A stretch of DNA of 64,000 nucleotides from Bacteroidales bacterium UBA4814. Its GTDB lineage: Bacteria; Bacteroidota; Bacteroidia; Bacteroidales; UBA7960. Numbering within the stretch: the first letter of the stretch is position 1; every line of letters starts with the position of its first letter. The position numbers were made by a program, and so were the translations under genes. The notes beneath the pieces are model-generated. The model did not search any database. It was not told the DNA's origin and was given only the letters and a program-made list of their open reading frames with translations. Below, one piece after another: positions 1 through 8,184 of the stretch. Location: contig DHFW01000052.1 of NCBI GenBank assembly GCA_002402465.1, positions 62,515 through 126,514 of the forward strand, written 5' to 3'.

Positions 1-1
1 A

Positions 2-520
2 TCAATAAACTTCCAGGTAAACAACCCGGGATTTACTTTTGGGGTCTATTCAAAATTCAGAATGGTAGAATGGTTTGGACTGAGCCTGGGCTTCGATTAC
101 GCAAGGCTCTCCGGAAAAGACGAAAACCTGCTTGATGGTTTTGAAAACTATTCGTTCGAAAATAATCTGCTGGAGTTTAATGCCCGCATTGCGTTTTATC
201 TGCCCTTGGCTACCAAAAGCACTTTTGATATTTACGGTTTTGCTGGCCTGGCTTTATTTGCCAATAATCTGAAGCTAATGAACGCCGAAGGCTTGGAAGA
301 GCAGCCCATTGAGGAGTTCAGGGTGTTGCAGCCTGCCATTCCTTTTGGCGTAGGCCTTTCGTGGCTGGCAGGGTATCGCACCGTGATCGGTTATGAGTTT
401 GGATACCGCTATACCGCCTTTAACCTGCTCGACGGGGTTGAGCCTGCCGATACCCGTTATGATGGCTATTTGTTTAATGCAATTCGCATAGGTTTTATTC
501 TGAAGCCCAGGGGCCGATAG
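2..520 (+). CDS. Outer-membrane beta-barrel protein, 5' end outside the window
   Basis: The reading frame is open from the left edge and ends at TAG 518-520, so about 172 C-terminal residues are visible. They alternate polar and hydrophobic/aromatic residues in strands separated by short turns (for example FTFGVYSKFR, FDIYGFAGLALFA, TVIGYEFGYRYTAF). The last strand ends IRIGFILKP. This is the pattern of a small outer-membrane barrel of the OmpA/DUF6089-like porin-family type common in Bacteroidota. An internal Met at 62 could be mistaken for a start, but the barrel pattern continues upstream of it. Signal peptide and family assignment cannot be checked because the N-terminus is missing. Confidence 0.6.
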   Translation, partial: SINFQVNNPGFTFGVYSKFRMVEWFGLSLGFDYARLSGKDENLLDGFENYSFENNLLEFNARIAFYLPLATKSTFDIYGFAGLALFANNLKLMNAEGLEEQPIEEFRVLQPAIPFGVGLSWLAGYRTVIGYEFGYRYTAFNLLDGVEPADTRYDGYLFNAIRIGFILKPRGR

Positions 521-570
521 ATGTTCGGGGCTTTAACAAATATTAATATATTTTTGTGGGATAATTATTT

Positions 571-578
571 TAATTTTG
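571..578 (+). promoter_or_regulatory. Possible -7 box for trxB
   Basis: TAATTTTG matches the Bacteroidota -7 consensus TAnnTTTG exactly and lies 38 bases before the trxB ATG. No TTTG at the ideal 19-base spacing was found; the nearest TTTG is about 14 bases upstream. The call therefore rests on the -7 box alone. Confidence 0.4.
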
Positions 579-616
579 CGCAAAAATAATTCCACAAATT
601 TGAAACAGAACTTGCC

Positions 617-1558
617 ATGAGTGAAAACAATGAACTGATAAAATGCCTGATCATTGGCAGCGGACCTGCCGGATATACAGCTGCCATTTATGCCGCCAGG
701 GCCGATTTGAAACCAGTAGTTTACCAGGGCTTACAACCAGGCGGTCAGCTGACCATTACTACTGAAGTGGATAACTACCCTGGTTATCCTGAAGGGGTGC
801 AGGGCCCGCAAATGATGGAAGATTTCCGCAAACAAGCCGAGCGTTTTGGAACGGATATCCGCTGGGGTATGGCTACTGCAGTCGACCTATTGCAAAGGCC
901 TTTTAAGGTAACCATCGACGAGACCAACGATGTTTATGCGCAAACCCTGATTATTGCCACAGGGGCCACCGCCCGCTGGCTTGGTCTTGAATCGGAGAAG
1001 AAATTTAACGGTTTTGGGGTGTCGGCATGCGCTACTTGCGACGGCTTCTTTTACAAGGGCATGAATGTGGCAGTGGTTGGGGGTGGCGACACCGCCTGCG
1101 AAGAGGCTTCTTACCTCTCTAAGCTGGCCAAAAAGGTTTACCTGATTCACCGCCGCGACGAGCTGCGCGCATCCAAGGCCATGCAGCATCGCGTTATGAA
1201 AACCCCAAATATTGAAATAATTTGGGATACGGTTCCCGTGGAAATCGTGGGCGATAAGACGGTAAACGGGGTTATTTTAAAAAATGTAAAAACCAACGAA
1301 GAAAGTCGCCTCGACATTGAAGGCTTTTTTGTGGCCATTGGTCATAAACCCAATAGCGAACTATTTAAAGGGCAACTCGATATGGACGAAAACGGCTACC
1401 TGATAACCAAGCCCGATAGCACACAGACAAAGGTGCCCGGGGTTTTTGCTGCCGGCGATATTCAGGATCACGTTTATCGGCAAGCAGTTACCGCTGCAGG
1501 CTCAGGTTGCATGGCCGCCATTGAGGCGGAGCGTTTTCTGGCCGACCAGGAAAACTAA
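617..1558 (+). CDS. trxB: Thioredoxin-disulfide reductase
   Basis: This 313-residue protein has the length and all landmarks of low-molecular-weight thioredoxin reductase, a cytoplasmic FAD enzyme that passes electrons from NADPH to thioredoxin. The FAD-binding [10 protein letters not shown] motif is near residue 14. The redox-active CATC pair is C138/C141, inserted in the NADPH domain. The NADPH motif GGGDTA is at about 155-160. The C-terminal FAD motif is [10 protein letters not shown] near 285. It stands alone, with a -7-like box upstream and a strong terminator downstream. The two exported thioredoxin-fold proteins at 9.9-11.0 kb act outside the cytoplasm and would not be direct substrates. 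Confidence 0.97.
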   Translation: MSENNELIKCLIIGSGPAGYTAAIYAARADLKPVVYQGLQPGGQLTITTEVDNYPGYPEGVQGPQMMEDFRKQAERFGTDIRWGMATAVDLLQRPFKVTIDETNDVYAQTLIIATGATARWLGLESEKKFNGFGVSACATCDGFFYKGMNVAVVGGGDTACEEASYLSKLAKKVYLIHRRDELRASKAMQHRVMKTPNIEIIWDTVPVEIVGDKTVNGVILKNVKTNEESRLDIEGFFVAIGHKPNSELFKGQLDMDENGYLITKPDSTQTKVPGVFAAGDIQDHVYRQAVTAAGSGCMAAIEAERFLADQEN

Positions 1559-1570
1559 CAGCATTTCAAA

Positions 1571-1599
1571 CCCCGGATAATTTTTTCCCGGGGTTTTTT
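1571..1599 (+). terminator. Rho-independent terminator of trxB
   Basis: CCCCGG (1571-1576) pairs with CCGGGG (1588-1593) and is followed directly by six T. It lies 12 bases after the trxB stop and separates trxB from the kinase genes. Confidence 0.9.
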
Positions 1600-1696
1600 G
1601 TGGGTTAGCTCTGACAATAATTTCTTTAACTCGAAAAATTATCTGATATTTGATGTTGTTTTTTCAACATCCATATCCCCACAATCTGCCCGGAAA

Positions 1697-3547
1697 ATGA
1701 ATGTTTACGCTTTATTGTCATTCGTAAGCTTCTTGGTTTTTTTCCAGGTTTTGATTATCGCTCATTTGCTATTAAAGCCATCAAAAATCAAATGGGCCTT
1801 TTTATTGTTTTCTCTTTCCTTTTCCATTTTCTCCTTTTTTAACTTTCTGCAGCTTACCACAACCGACCTGGGCCTGATTTACAGACTGGATCGACTGGCC
1901 GCTTTGGGATGGTTTAGTTTCCCGCTTTTTTCGGCTTTGCTGATCTATCGCATCTGCAACAAAAAGGAAAAATTTATCGATTATATCCTCTGGTTTTTAC
2001 TGCTTCCTATGGCTGTGGCCACTTTCATCAGATTTCAGATTCATCCCTATTCACTTAAAGAGTTTTTTATCCTGGACGGGATACGCTACTATTCGCCCAC
2101 CTCCGGCTCGTTTTGGTTTTTTCTTTTTGTAACGTATTTGCTGTTGGCTGCTATTCTTTGTCTTTATATTCTTTACAAGTGGAGAGGTAAAATTAGCCTG
2201 AGAAGGCAAAAGCTGCAGATCCATTTTGTGTTGGGCGGCATGCTTGGTTTTGTGCTGCTTAGTTTCATTACCAATATTATTTTGCCCTTTTTGGGCTATA
2301 CTAAAATTGGCCCCCTGGCTCAGGTCAACGCCATACCTATGGGCCTTGGTTTGTTCTTTGCCGTGGTGAACTTTCGCCCACAGGCTTTCTCGTCGGAGGT
2401 TATTTCGCGCCTGATTACCAACCACCTGCGCGAGTTTGTCTTTTTCTTCGATCAGCAGGGAAACCTATATTCAATGAATCGCTACTGCCTCGATAATTTG
2501 AAGTATAACAGCTATGAAATAATGCGGCTTTCGCCGGAAAGGCTTTTTCGCGATTATGCCGTCTTAAAGGAGCATGTCAGGCAGGTGCGCCATCGCTTGG
2601 AGGTGCCTCAAATATCTTCAGAGCTTCTGCCAAGGACAGGTCAGCCTATCCCGGTGCTCCTCAGTTTTATAAGAATTGACGATTACCTTGGAAATTTCCT
2701 GGGGATGGTTTTGCTCGGGGTCGATCTTCGCCAAAAGGTGAAACTGCAGCAGGAAGTGGCCGAAAGAACCCGCAACGAAAAAGCCCTGACAAAAATAAGG
2801 CAGGACCTGGAAATGCTGGTTGAGAAACGCACCCAAGAGCTGTTTGAGGCCACCGAAAAATTGGGCAAGGAAATTCTTGAGAAGAAAAGAGCCGAACAGC
2901 AAATTTCTGCCGACTTGCAGGAAAAGATTCTTCTGGTGCAGGAAATTCACCACCGGGTTAAAAACAATATTCAGATAATTATTTCTCTGACCAGCATGCT
3001 TGGCTCCCATAAAGATATTGACGCCGGGGCCAGGGAAAAGCTTAAGCGCATTGCTGAACGTATTCGCAACATTTCGGCCATTCACGAAGATTTTTACGCC
3101 GCTAAAAATATTTCGCGAATCAACTTTAGCGATTTTATAAAAAAAACAACGGGCGAGATTTACGCAAACAAAGGTGCCGGAAAGAATATAATTTTCAGGT
3201 TGAATGTGGGTAAGGAATTTCTGGAAATTGACCAGGCCATTCCTTGCGGAATTATTTACAATGAGTTGCTTTCCAATGCTTTGCATCATGCTTTCCCGCT
3301 TGCGGAAAAAGGCAGCCAAAAGGGCTTGCAGGTAGGAACTATCAATGTAGAATTTTTTAAACGCCAGAGCGAGTTTACACTTATGGTTAGCGACAACGGT
3401 ATTGGCCTGGCCAAGGGAAATCCAGCAGGAGGGAATGGAGCTTCTGGTCTTGGCCTTGTAAACCTGCTGGTGAATGATCATTTGAAAGGCCGGCTAACGC
3501 AAAGAACATCATTCGGAACCACCTTTATTTTGAAATTTGAAAAATAA
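1697..3547 (+). CDS. Membrane sensor histidine kinase, HisKA_2/HWE-like, first of a tandem pair
   Basis: From the ATG at 1697 the protein has 616 residues. About 225 N-terminal residues form a multi-helix membrane region resembling the 7TM sensor of histidine kinases. A PAS-like domain (about 235-345) and a charged coiled-coil (about 350-410) follow. The phosphoacceptor segment reads LVQEIHHRVKNN, with His near 418 and the H-R-V-K-N-N signature of HisKA_2 kinases. The ATPase domain has an N-box (YNELLSN, near 522) and a G1-like SDNGIGL (near 566). An upstream TTG at 1598 would place the start inside the trxB terminator, so 1697 is preferred. No response regulator lies nearby. The next gene starts 14 bases later and has the same architecture. 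Confidence 0.87.
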   Translation: MNVYALLSFVSFLVFFQVLIIAHLLLKPSKIKWAFLLFSLSFSIFSFFNFLQLTTTDLGLIYRLDRLAALGWFSFPLFSALLIYRICNKKEKFIDYILWFLLLPMAVATFIRFQIHPYSLKEFFILDGIRYYSPTSGSFWFFLFVTYLLLAAILCLYILYKWRGKISLRRQKLQIHFVLGGMLGFVLLSFITNIILPFLGYTKIGPLAQVNAIPMGLGLFFAVVNFRPQAFSSEVISRLITNHLREFVFFFDQQGNLYSMNRYCLDNLKYNSYEIMRLSPERLFRDYAVLKEHVRQVRHRLEVPQISSELLPRTGQPIPVLLSFIRIDDYLGNFLGMVLLGVDLRQKVKLQQEVAERTRNEKALTKIRQDLEMLVEKRTQELFEATEKLGKEILEKKRAEQQISADLQEKILLVQEIHHRVKNNIQIIISLTSMLGSHKDIDAGAREKLKRIAERIRNISAIHEDFYAAKNISRINFSDFIKKTTGEIYANKGAGKNIIFRLNVGKEFLEIDQAIPCGIIYNELLSNALHHAFPLAEKGSQKGLQVGTINVEFFKRQSEFTLMVSDNGIGLAKGNPAGGNGASGLGLVNLLVNDHLKGRLTQRTSFGTTFILKFEK

Positions 3548-3561
3548 GCCGGAACAATAAA

Positions 3562-5424
3562 ATGCAGATCAACATCATTTCCATATTATCTCTTGCCGTG
3601 CTGATATTGTACCTGGAAATGGGTTTGTATGTGTTTTTCAAAAACCCTTCAGCAGCCCTTAACCGGTGGTTTTTTATGGTTTCAGTGGTATTTGCTTTAT
3701 GGTCATTTGGGCACGTGATATATGTGCCAGACTCAAGTTTGTTTGGTGGCTACCCTTACTTTGCTTTTTCCGCAGCAGCGGCATTCCTTTATTTACCTAT
3801 TCTTATCAGGTTTGTATCACTGCTCACCGACCTGCCCCGAAGCCAACGACAGAAAGTATGGGGTTTCAGAATCCTTTTTGCCATGAGTGCCTCTCTGGTG
3901 GCATACATGCTTTTAAAACCAGGAGGCATTGAGCAGATTTTTTTTGTCGATCGCTTTAACAACACTCCCGCTTTTTCCCTTTTTATATTGGCCAGCTACG
4001 CTTATCAGGCCGTTTCCATGTTCCTTTTGTTTTTTCTGTTGCTTTGGTGGCGCCGGGGCATGAGCCGCACCGGGGAAATTGCCCAGTTTAATATTATTTT
4101 TTATCCGCTTGCCATTTCTTTTGCCATTGGTTTAATTAACGATTTAATCCTTCCCATGAGTGGAGTAATAGGTTTGAATAACCTCTCGCATATATATTCT
4201 GTTTTCTGGATGGGTGGAGTGGCTTACGGGATGATGAGACAGCGTTTTTTTGCCCTAACGCCCGCCCTGGCAGCCGAGCAGGTTATTGGAAGAACGAGCC
4301 AGGTATTGTTCTTTTGCAGCCTGAATGGGAATATTACCCGCACAAATTCCTTCACCTCGGGCCTGCTTCGTTTGCGCAACAGCGATATTATTGGCCAAAG
4401 TGTGTCCTCATTTTTTGCTGAAGAGCGCGAACTGAAAAAATTTGTTGACTGGGCCCTTAGTAATGGATATTCAGGGCCTGCTGAGCTGAGCCTGCGATCG
4501 GCACAGGGCGAATACATTGCGGTGAACATTTCGCTTACGCTGGTTAAAGACCGCTTTAATGATGTGATGGGGCTGATGGTATATGGACAGGACAATCGCG
4601 AAGCCATAAAATTGCGCAACGAAATTATTATTCGGCAGCAAATCGAAAACAAACTCCGTAGCATGAGCGAGGTGCTTGAAGCCCGTGTGAAAGAACGCAG
4701 CAACCAACTGACTAATTCCTACAAGGAGCGCCAGATTAGAATTACCGAACGATTGAAGGTGGAAGAGAAGATTAAGGCGGACATTGCTGAGAAAGAGGTG
4801 CTTATTAACGAAATTCATAACAGGGTAAAAAACAACATGAACCTGATCATTGCCCTGATCAATGCAAATATCAGCAAAGACAATCCCCGCAAGGTGAACC
4901 AGAAATTCAGTCAGCTGGCTCAACGAGTGCGGGCCATTTTGCTGGTGCATTACCACCTGTATCTTTCCATCAACTATTCCGAGGTCGATTTTTCGGGATT
5001 TCTCCGAATGCTTATGGGCCAGCTTGCCGATTTTTACCAGAGCCAGGATAAGGTGGAAATAGAGTTGAATCTTTCGGAAATATTCCTCGATATTGATCAT
5101 GCCATCCCTTTGGGAATTATCGTTAATGAAATAATCAGCAACTCCCTTTCTCATGCCTTTAATTTCAGAGGCAGGAAAAAGGCGCCGTTTTTGCCCCCAA
5201 AACTTACCATTAATTTTTTTCAGGATGACAGCCAATGTTTTTTAGAGGTGATTGACAACGGAAAAGGCCTGCCCCGAAAGTTTGATGTAAATAACTTGCA
5301 AACCAATGGTTTGCCTCTTGTCGAGTTGCTGGTTAAGGATCAGGTAAATGGCGTTTTGGAAATTGAACAAAATGCCGGTACCACCGTGAAGATTGTATTT
5401 CCGATTGGTGAGAGCCAGACCTGA
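3562..5424 (+). CDS. Membrane sensor histidine kinase, HisKA_2/HWE-like, second of a tandem pair
   Basis: A 620-residue paralogue of the preceding kinase, with the same order: a membrane region of about seven helices (1-230), a PAS-like domain (about 240-345), a coiled coil (350-410), phosphoacceptor segment LINEIHNRVKNN with His419, and an ATPase domain with VNEIISN (near 522) and VIDNGKG (near 565). Outside the catalytic motifs the two proteins differ a good deal, so the duplication is old. The 14-base gap suggests co-transcription. Hetero-oligomers or a shared output are possible but are inference. No receiver-domain gene is adjacent; the receiver-containing proteins at 19-26 kb are the nearest in the window. 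Confidence 0.87.
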   Translation: MQINIISILSLAVLILYLEMGLYVFFKNPSAALNRWFFMVSVVFALWSFGHVIYVPDSSLFGGYPYFAFSAAAAFLYLPILIRFVSLLTDLPRSQRQKVWGFRILFAMSASLVAYMLLKPGGIEQIFFVDRFNNTPAFSLFILASYAYQAVSMFLLFFLLLWWRRGMSRTGEIAQFNIIFYPLAISFAIGLINDLILPMSGVIGLNNLSHIYSVFWMGGVAYGMMRQRFFALTPALAAEQVIGRTSQVLFFCSLNGNITRTNSFTSGLLRLRNSDIIGQSVSSFFAEERELKKFVDWALSNGYSGPAELSLRSAQGEYIAVNISLTLVKDRFNDVMGLMVYGQDNREAIKLRNEIIIRQQIENKLRSMSEVLEARVKERSNQLTNSYKERQIRITERLKVEEKIKADIAEKEVLINEIHNRVKNNMNLIIALINANISKDNPRKVNQKFSQLAQRVRAILLVHYHLYLSINYSEVDFSGFLRMLMGQLADFYQSQDKVEIELNLSEIFLDIDHAIPLGIIVNEIISNSLSHAFNFRGRKKAPFLPPKLTINFFQDDSQCFLEVIDNGKGLPRKFDVNNLQTNGLPLVELLVKDQVNGVLEIEQNAGTTVKIVFPIGESQT

Positions 5425-5465
5425 GAAAACATGAAAGAAACAATAAATCATTAAAATTTTAACCT

Positions 5466-5882
5466 ATGAAGAGGTCTATTGAACTGAACTGGCTGGAAGA
5501 TCTTGTTTTTGAAGTTAACAACGAGGGCCATAAAATCATGATAGATGCCGATATGGAGAATTCGGGAAAGCCCAGAGGTATGCGCCCAAAACCCCTTATG
5601 ATGGTATCACTGGCCGGTTGTACTGCCATCGATGTGGTTGATATTCTGAAAAAAATGCGTGTACAAATTGAAGGACTCAGCATTAAAGTGGACGGCGACA
5701 TAAGGGATGAGCTGCCCAAGGATTACCTTTCTATGCATGTTACTTGCGTTTTTAAAGGCAAAGACCTTCCGGCTGATAAATTGCAGCGGGCGGTTGATCT
5801 TTCGAGAGAAAAATATTGTGGAGTGAGTGCCACCCTTAAAAGGGCCATTGAAATGACTTACGAAATTCAGGTGGCAGACTAA
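5466..5882 (+). CDS. OsmC family peroxiredoxin-like protein
   Basis: This 138-residue protein has the two conserved cysteines of the OsmC/Ohr fold: C52 in SLAGCTAIDV, and C118 in EKYCGVSATL. A basic residue near 39-40 (GMRPKP) precedes the first. Proteins of this family reduce hydroperoxides through a thiol pair in the cytoplasm. It lies 41 bases after the second kinase on the same strand and is convergent with the DUF2851 gene, which ends 8 bases away. Whether it is an organic hydroperoxide reductase or a YhfA-type member of unknown substrate cannot be decided. The absence of an osmotic or peroxide regulator nearby fits the YhfA type better. Confidence 0.9.
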   Translation: MKRSIELNWLEDLVFEVNNEGHKIMIDADMENSGKPRGMRPKPLMMVSLAGCTAIDVVDILKKMRVQIEGLSIKVDGDIRDELPKDYLSMHVTCVFKGKDLPADKLQRAVDLSREKYCGVSATLKRAIEMTYEIQVAD

Positions 5883-5889
5883 GTCTCGT

Positions 5890-7161
5890 TTAACGCTTTA
5901 AAATCATATGCCCAATGGGGCATTGCAGGCATTTTTTCGGGGTACAGTAATATTTTTTTAACTCCAGCAGAGCCTGCGAATCGGCGGCGTGCTGGGCATT
6001 TACGCCCAGGCTTTCCCACTTCCGCACAACGGAGTTATTTTCAGGTGGGGTTTCCTGCAGCAGATTCAGGGCCTTGTCGCAAAGCTCCGGGCGCATGCTT
6101 TGCTTCCCGTAGATAAATAATACCGGGGCCACCGTATTAATTACCAGGTTGTTTATGGCGTCTTTTCCGAGGTGTTTTTCCCTTTTCGGGGAAGACTTGC
6201 CGAACACGTAGTGATCATCCCAGTAGGGTGAGGCTTTTACTTTGAATTGCAGGTGAATGTCGCTCGGCTTTTTGGTTTCAACCATATTTCGGAAAAGATG
6301 CCCGCTTTGATGAAAGAGCATGGCAAACTGTGCAATTCTAATGGTGGGAAAATTAACAGGTCGCAGGCGGGCAAACTTCCAGAGTTTGGCATCGATGGGC
6401 TTCAGGTCATGCTTTCTTTGCTGATGCCGGTATTCGGCAAGTAAACTGCGGGGATACACATCCTGAAGGTGCTCGCCAAGCAGTCCCGACTGTCCGAATA
6501 GCAGTGCTTCTAGTGCGGTGAGGTTGTTTCGGTTTCTTTCTAAAAGTTTATGCGAGGTTCGCTGGGCCAGCAATCCAAAGGGGCTGGCATTAACTTTAAA
6601 GCCAAAATTGCGTGCCAGCAAAAAGTAAAAGGTCTGTTCCCAGTCATTTCCAAAATATTTAAAAAAATGAAGCACCTCAGCCGACTTCCTTTCCAGCCTT
6701 TCCACCAGCAGGCGGTTCAGCCAATTGTTCAGAATCAGGGCGTCAGTTTCGCCAACCAGGCCCTCGCAGGGCACCCAGGCTTTGGATACCTGAAGTCGCT
6801 GATAGTTTTGGAGGAGTTTGTGCTCAAAGCAATCTTTGATTTCTAGCACAGGCATTACTTTTCCTCTCGAGTTGAAAACCTCCTGGTCGTGTTCAAACAC
6901 CACATGCAAAATAATGTTATCGTAAGCGGCATCGGCCTGGTGTCCATGCTGGTTCCACTGCGAGCTGCGCACATGTATCTCCACATTACCTGCCCAGAGC
7001 GTTCCTCCAATACGAATCCGGGCCGCAAAGAAGTCGGGACCCGCGTCGGAGTTTTGCTGCCCCGGATGCACAACCTGTACCGGTTCGCCAGTAGTAGTAA
7101 AAAGCTGGTCGGGGAAAAGCAACCTGTTTTTCCACAAATACGAGATAAAATCTTCTTTCAT
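5890..7161 (-). CDS. DUF2851 family protein
   Basis: From the ATG at 7161 the protein has 423 residues and begins MKEDFISYLW, which fits the family start. A TTG 24 bases further upstream is less likely. The N-terminal third contains the family signature around QNSDAGPDFFAARIRIG and WAGNVEIHVRSSQW. Its pattern of acidic and basic residues on strands (DAGPDF... EIHV.S) recalls restriction-endonuclease-like folds. The C-terminus carries three cysteines in CTPKKCLQCP, a possible metal or Fe-S site. The family is widespread in Bacteroidota and has no established function. It is a single gene convergent with the OsmC gene. Confidence 0.85.
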   Translation of the reverse strand: MKEDFISYLWKNRLLFPDQLFTTTGEPVQVVHPGQQNSDAGPDFFAARIRIGGTLWAGNVEIHVRSSQWNQHGHQADAAYDNIILHVVFEHDQEVFNSRGKVMPVLEIKDCFEHKLLQNYQRLQVSKAWVPCEGLVGETDALILNNWLNRLLVERLERKSAEVLHFFKYFGNDWEQTFYFLLARNFGFKVNASPFGLLAQRTSHKLLERNRNNLTALEALLFGQSGLLGEHLQDVYPRSLLAEYRHQQRKHDLKPIDAKLWKFARLRPVNFPTIRIAQFAMLFHQSGHLFRNMVETKKPSDIHLQFKVKASPYWDDHYVFGKSSPKREKHLGKDAINNLVINTVAPVLFIYGKQSMRPELCDKALNLLQETPPENNSVVRKWESLGVNAQHAADSQALLELKKYYCTPKKCLQCPIGHMILKR

Positions 7162-7257
7162 CGGGGCCAATGGGTTCGTAATCAAAAATCAAAGACTAAA
7201 GTTTAAAATTTTTTCCCAAAAAACCAAAAAATGCACCCTTGGTTTTAGTATTAAAGC

Positions 7258-7288
7258 TTTGACAACTCAAAAAATATTCTTAATTTAG
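7258..7288 (+). promoter_or_regulatory. Promoter of the coiled-coil/zapA operon
   Basis: TTTG (7258-7261), 19 bases, then TAATTTAG (7281-7288) fits the Bacteroidota consensus with one mismatch in the -7 box. A second, perfect -7 box, TACATTTG, lies at 7300-7307 but has no TTTG at 19 bases. Either would give a leader of 20-40 bases before the ATG at 7333. Confidence 0.5.
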
Positions 7289-7332
7289 AAGAAATATTTT
7301 ACATTTGTGGTAACGCTTAATGCCAAAAAGGA

Positions 7333-7617
7333 ATGGACGAATTGGGGCTTACCGTTGAGGGCATTATCAACAAAACCCAGAAGCTGATTTTACGCAACAA
7401 GCAGTTAAAGGAGCAGATAGCAAACCTTGAAACCGAGCGGGAGCGATTAAAAGAACAGCTCAGCGAGCAAGCCTCCCGGATTAAAGAAATGGAGGGAAAA
7501 CTGGCCAACAGCCATTTTATCACTGCCTTGGGGAAAAACGATTCGTTGCAGGCACGGCAAAAAGTGAACGAACTTTTGCGGGAGATCGAGAAGTGTTACA
7601 CGCTTTTAAACAGATAA
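7333..7617 (+). CDS. Small coiled-coil protein upstream of zapA
   Basis: A 94-residue protein. Residues 12-55 form an uninterrupted heptad-like coiled coil rich in Lys, Glu, Gln and Leu, and the C-terminal helix (REIEKCYTLLNR) contains one Cys. It has no enzyme motif. In Bacteroidota a gene of this kind usually precedes zapA. Here the gap is 15 bases, so the two are probably co-transcribed. A role next to ZapA at the division ring is inference from context only. Confidence 0.8.
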   Translation: MDELGLTVEGIINKTQKLILRNKQLKEQIANLETERERLKEQLSEQASRIKEMEGKLANSHFITALGKNDSLQARQKVNELLREIEKCYTLLNR

Positions 7618-7632
7618 GCCCTGCTGGAATTC

Positions 7633-7926
7633 ATGAAAGAACAGTTAATATCCGTTATAATTGCTGAACGCCCTTACCGGCTCAGCGTAAAAAGCGAAGA
7701 GGAGGAGCAAGTTTTCCGGGAAGCAGGAAGACTGATAAAGGAGAAAATGACCGAATACGGCAGCACCTACGCTTTCAGAGACAAGCAGGACCTGCTTGCA
7801 ATGGTGACCCTGCAGTTTGCGGTCGACAGCCTGAGCGTGTTAAAAAAGGCTGAAAAACAAACTCAATTGAACGAAAAACTGCTCAAACTTGAACGGATAC
7901 TGGACGATCAGCTGAAAGAAAGCTAA
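7633..7926 (+). CDS. zapA: Cell division protein ZapA
   Basis: A 97-residue ZapA-family protein. The N-terminal part is a short beta-alpha domain (ISVIIAERPYRLSVKSEEEE) with the family pattern of a Tyr/Pro-containing strand and an E-E-x-x-x-R-x-A helix. The C-terminal half (about 55-97) is a coiled coil containing the conserved MVTLQFAVDSL stretch. ZapA tetramers bundle FtsZ filaments at midcell. The gene sits between a coiled-coil partner and a probable 6S RNA gene; zapA-ssrS adjacency is also seen in Proteobacteria. Confidence 0.88.
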   Translation: MKEQLISVIIAERPYRLSVKSEEEEQVFREAGRLIKEKMTEYGSTYAFRDKQDLLAMVTLQFAVDSLSVLKKAEKQTQLNEKLLKLERILDDQLKES

Positions 7927-7951
7927 CGCTCTTTGAAAATATTCTTGGCAT

Positions 7952-8157
7952 ACCCGCATTAATTCAAGAATACGTTTGTGAAACTCAACACAATTAAACT
8001 TTAGGACACGTTTGGTGTTTCTAGAACAGGCCTCACCGCCCATGGTTCGCCCTGGGCGGTCCCTAGTGGACAGTGGACGTTCGAAATACACCGACCCCCT
8101 AAAACCTGTATTACTGGGGTTTCTATAAACCCTCTTGGATTAATTGCGGGTTTTTTT
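7952..8157 (+). ncRNA. ssrS: Probable 6S RNA
   Basis: The 258-base gap between zapA and rny holds no gene but a strong RNA structure. ACCCGCATTAATTCAAGA (7952-7969) pairs almost perfectly with TCTTGGATTAATTGCGGGT (8133-8151), closing a rod of about 200 nt that ends in a run of T (8151-8157). Inside, ACCGCCCA and TGGGCGGT (8036-8061 region) form a perfect apical hairpin. GGTGTTT and AAATACACC flank a likely central bubble. Length, rod shape, terminal hairpin and position after zapA match 6S RNA, which binds housekeeping RNA polymerase. An alternative small hairpin, ATTCTTG/CAAGAAT (7941-7971), competes with the closing stem. The 5' end is approximate. Confidence 0.7.
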
Positions 8158-8184
8158 ATTTACTTAACAAACTAATATGCGAAT

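Noticed and set aside
2618..3481. Open frame of 287 codons on the minus strand
   Set aside because: Antisense to the kinase and ATPase domains of the first histidine kinase.
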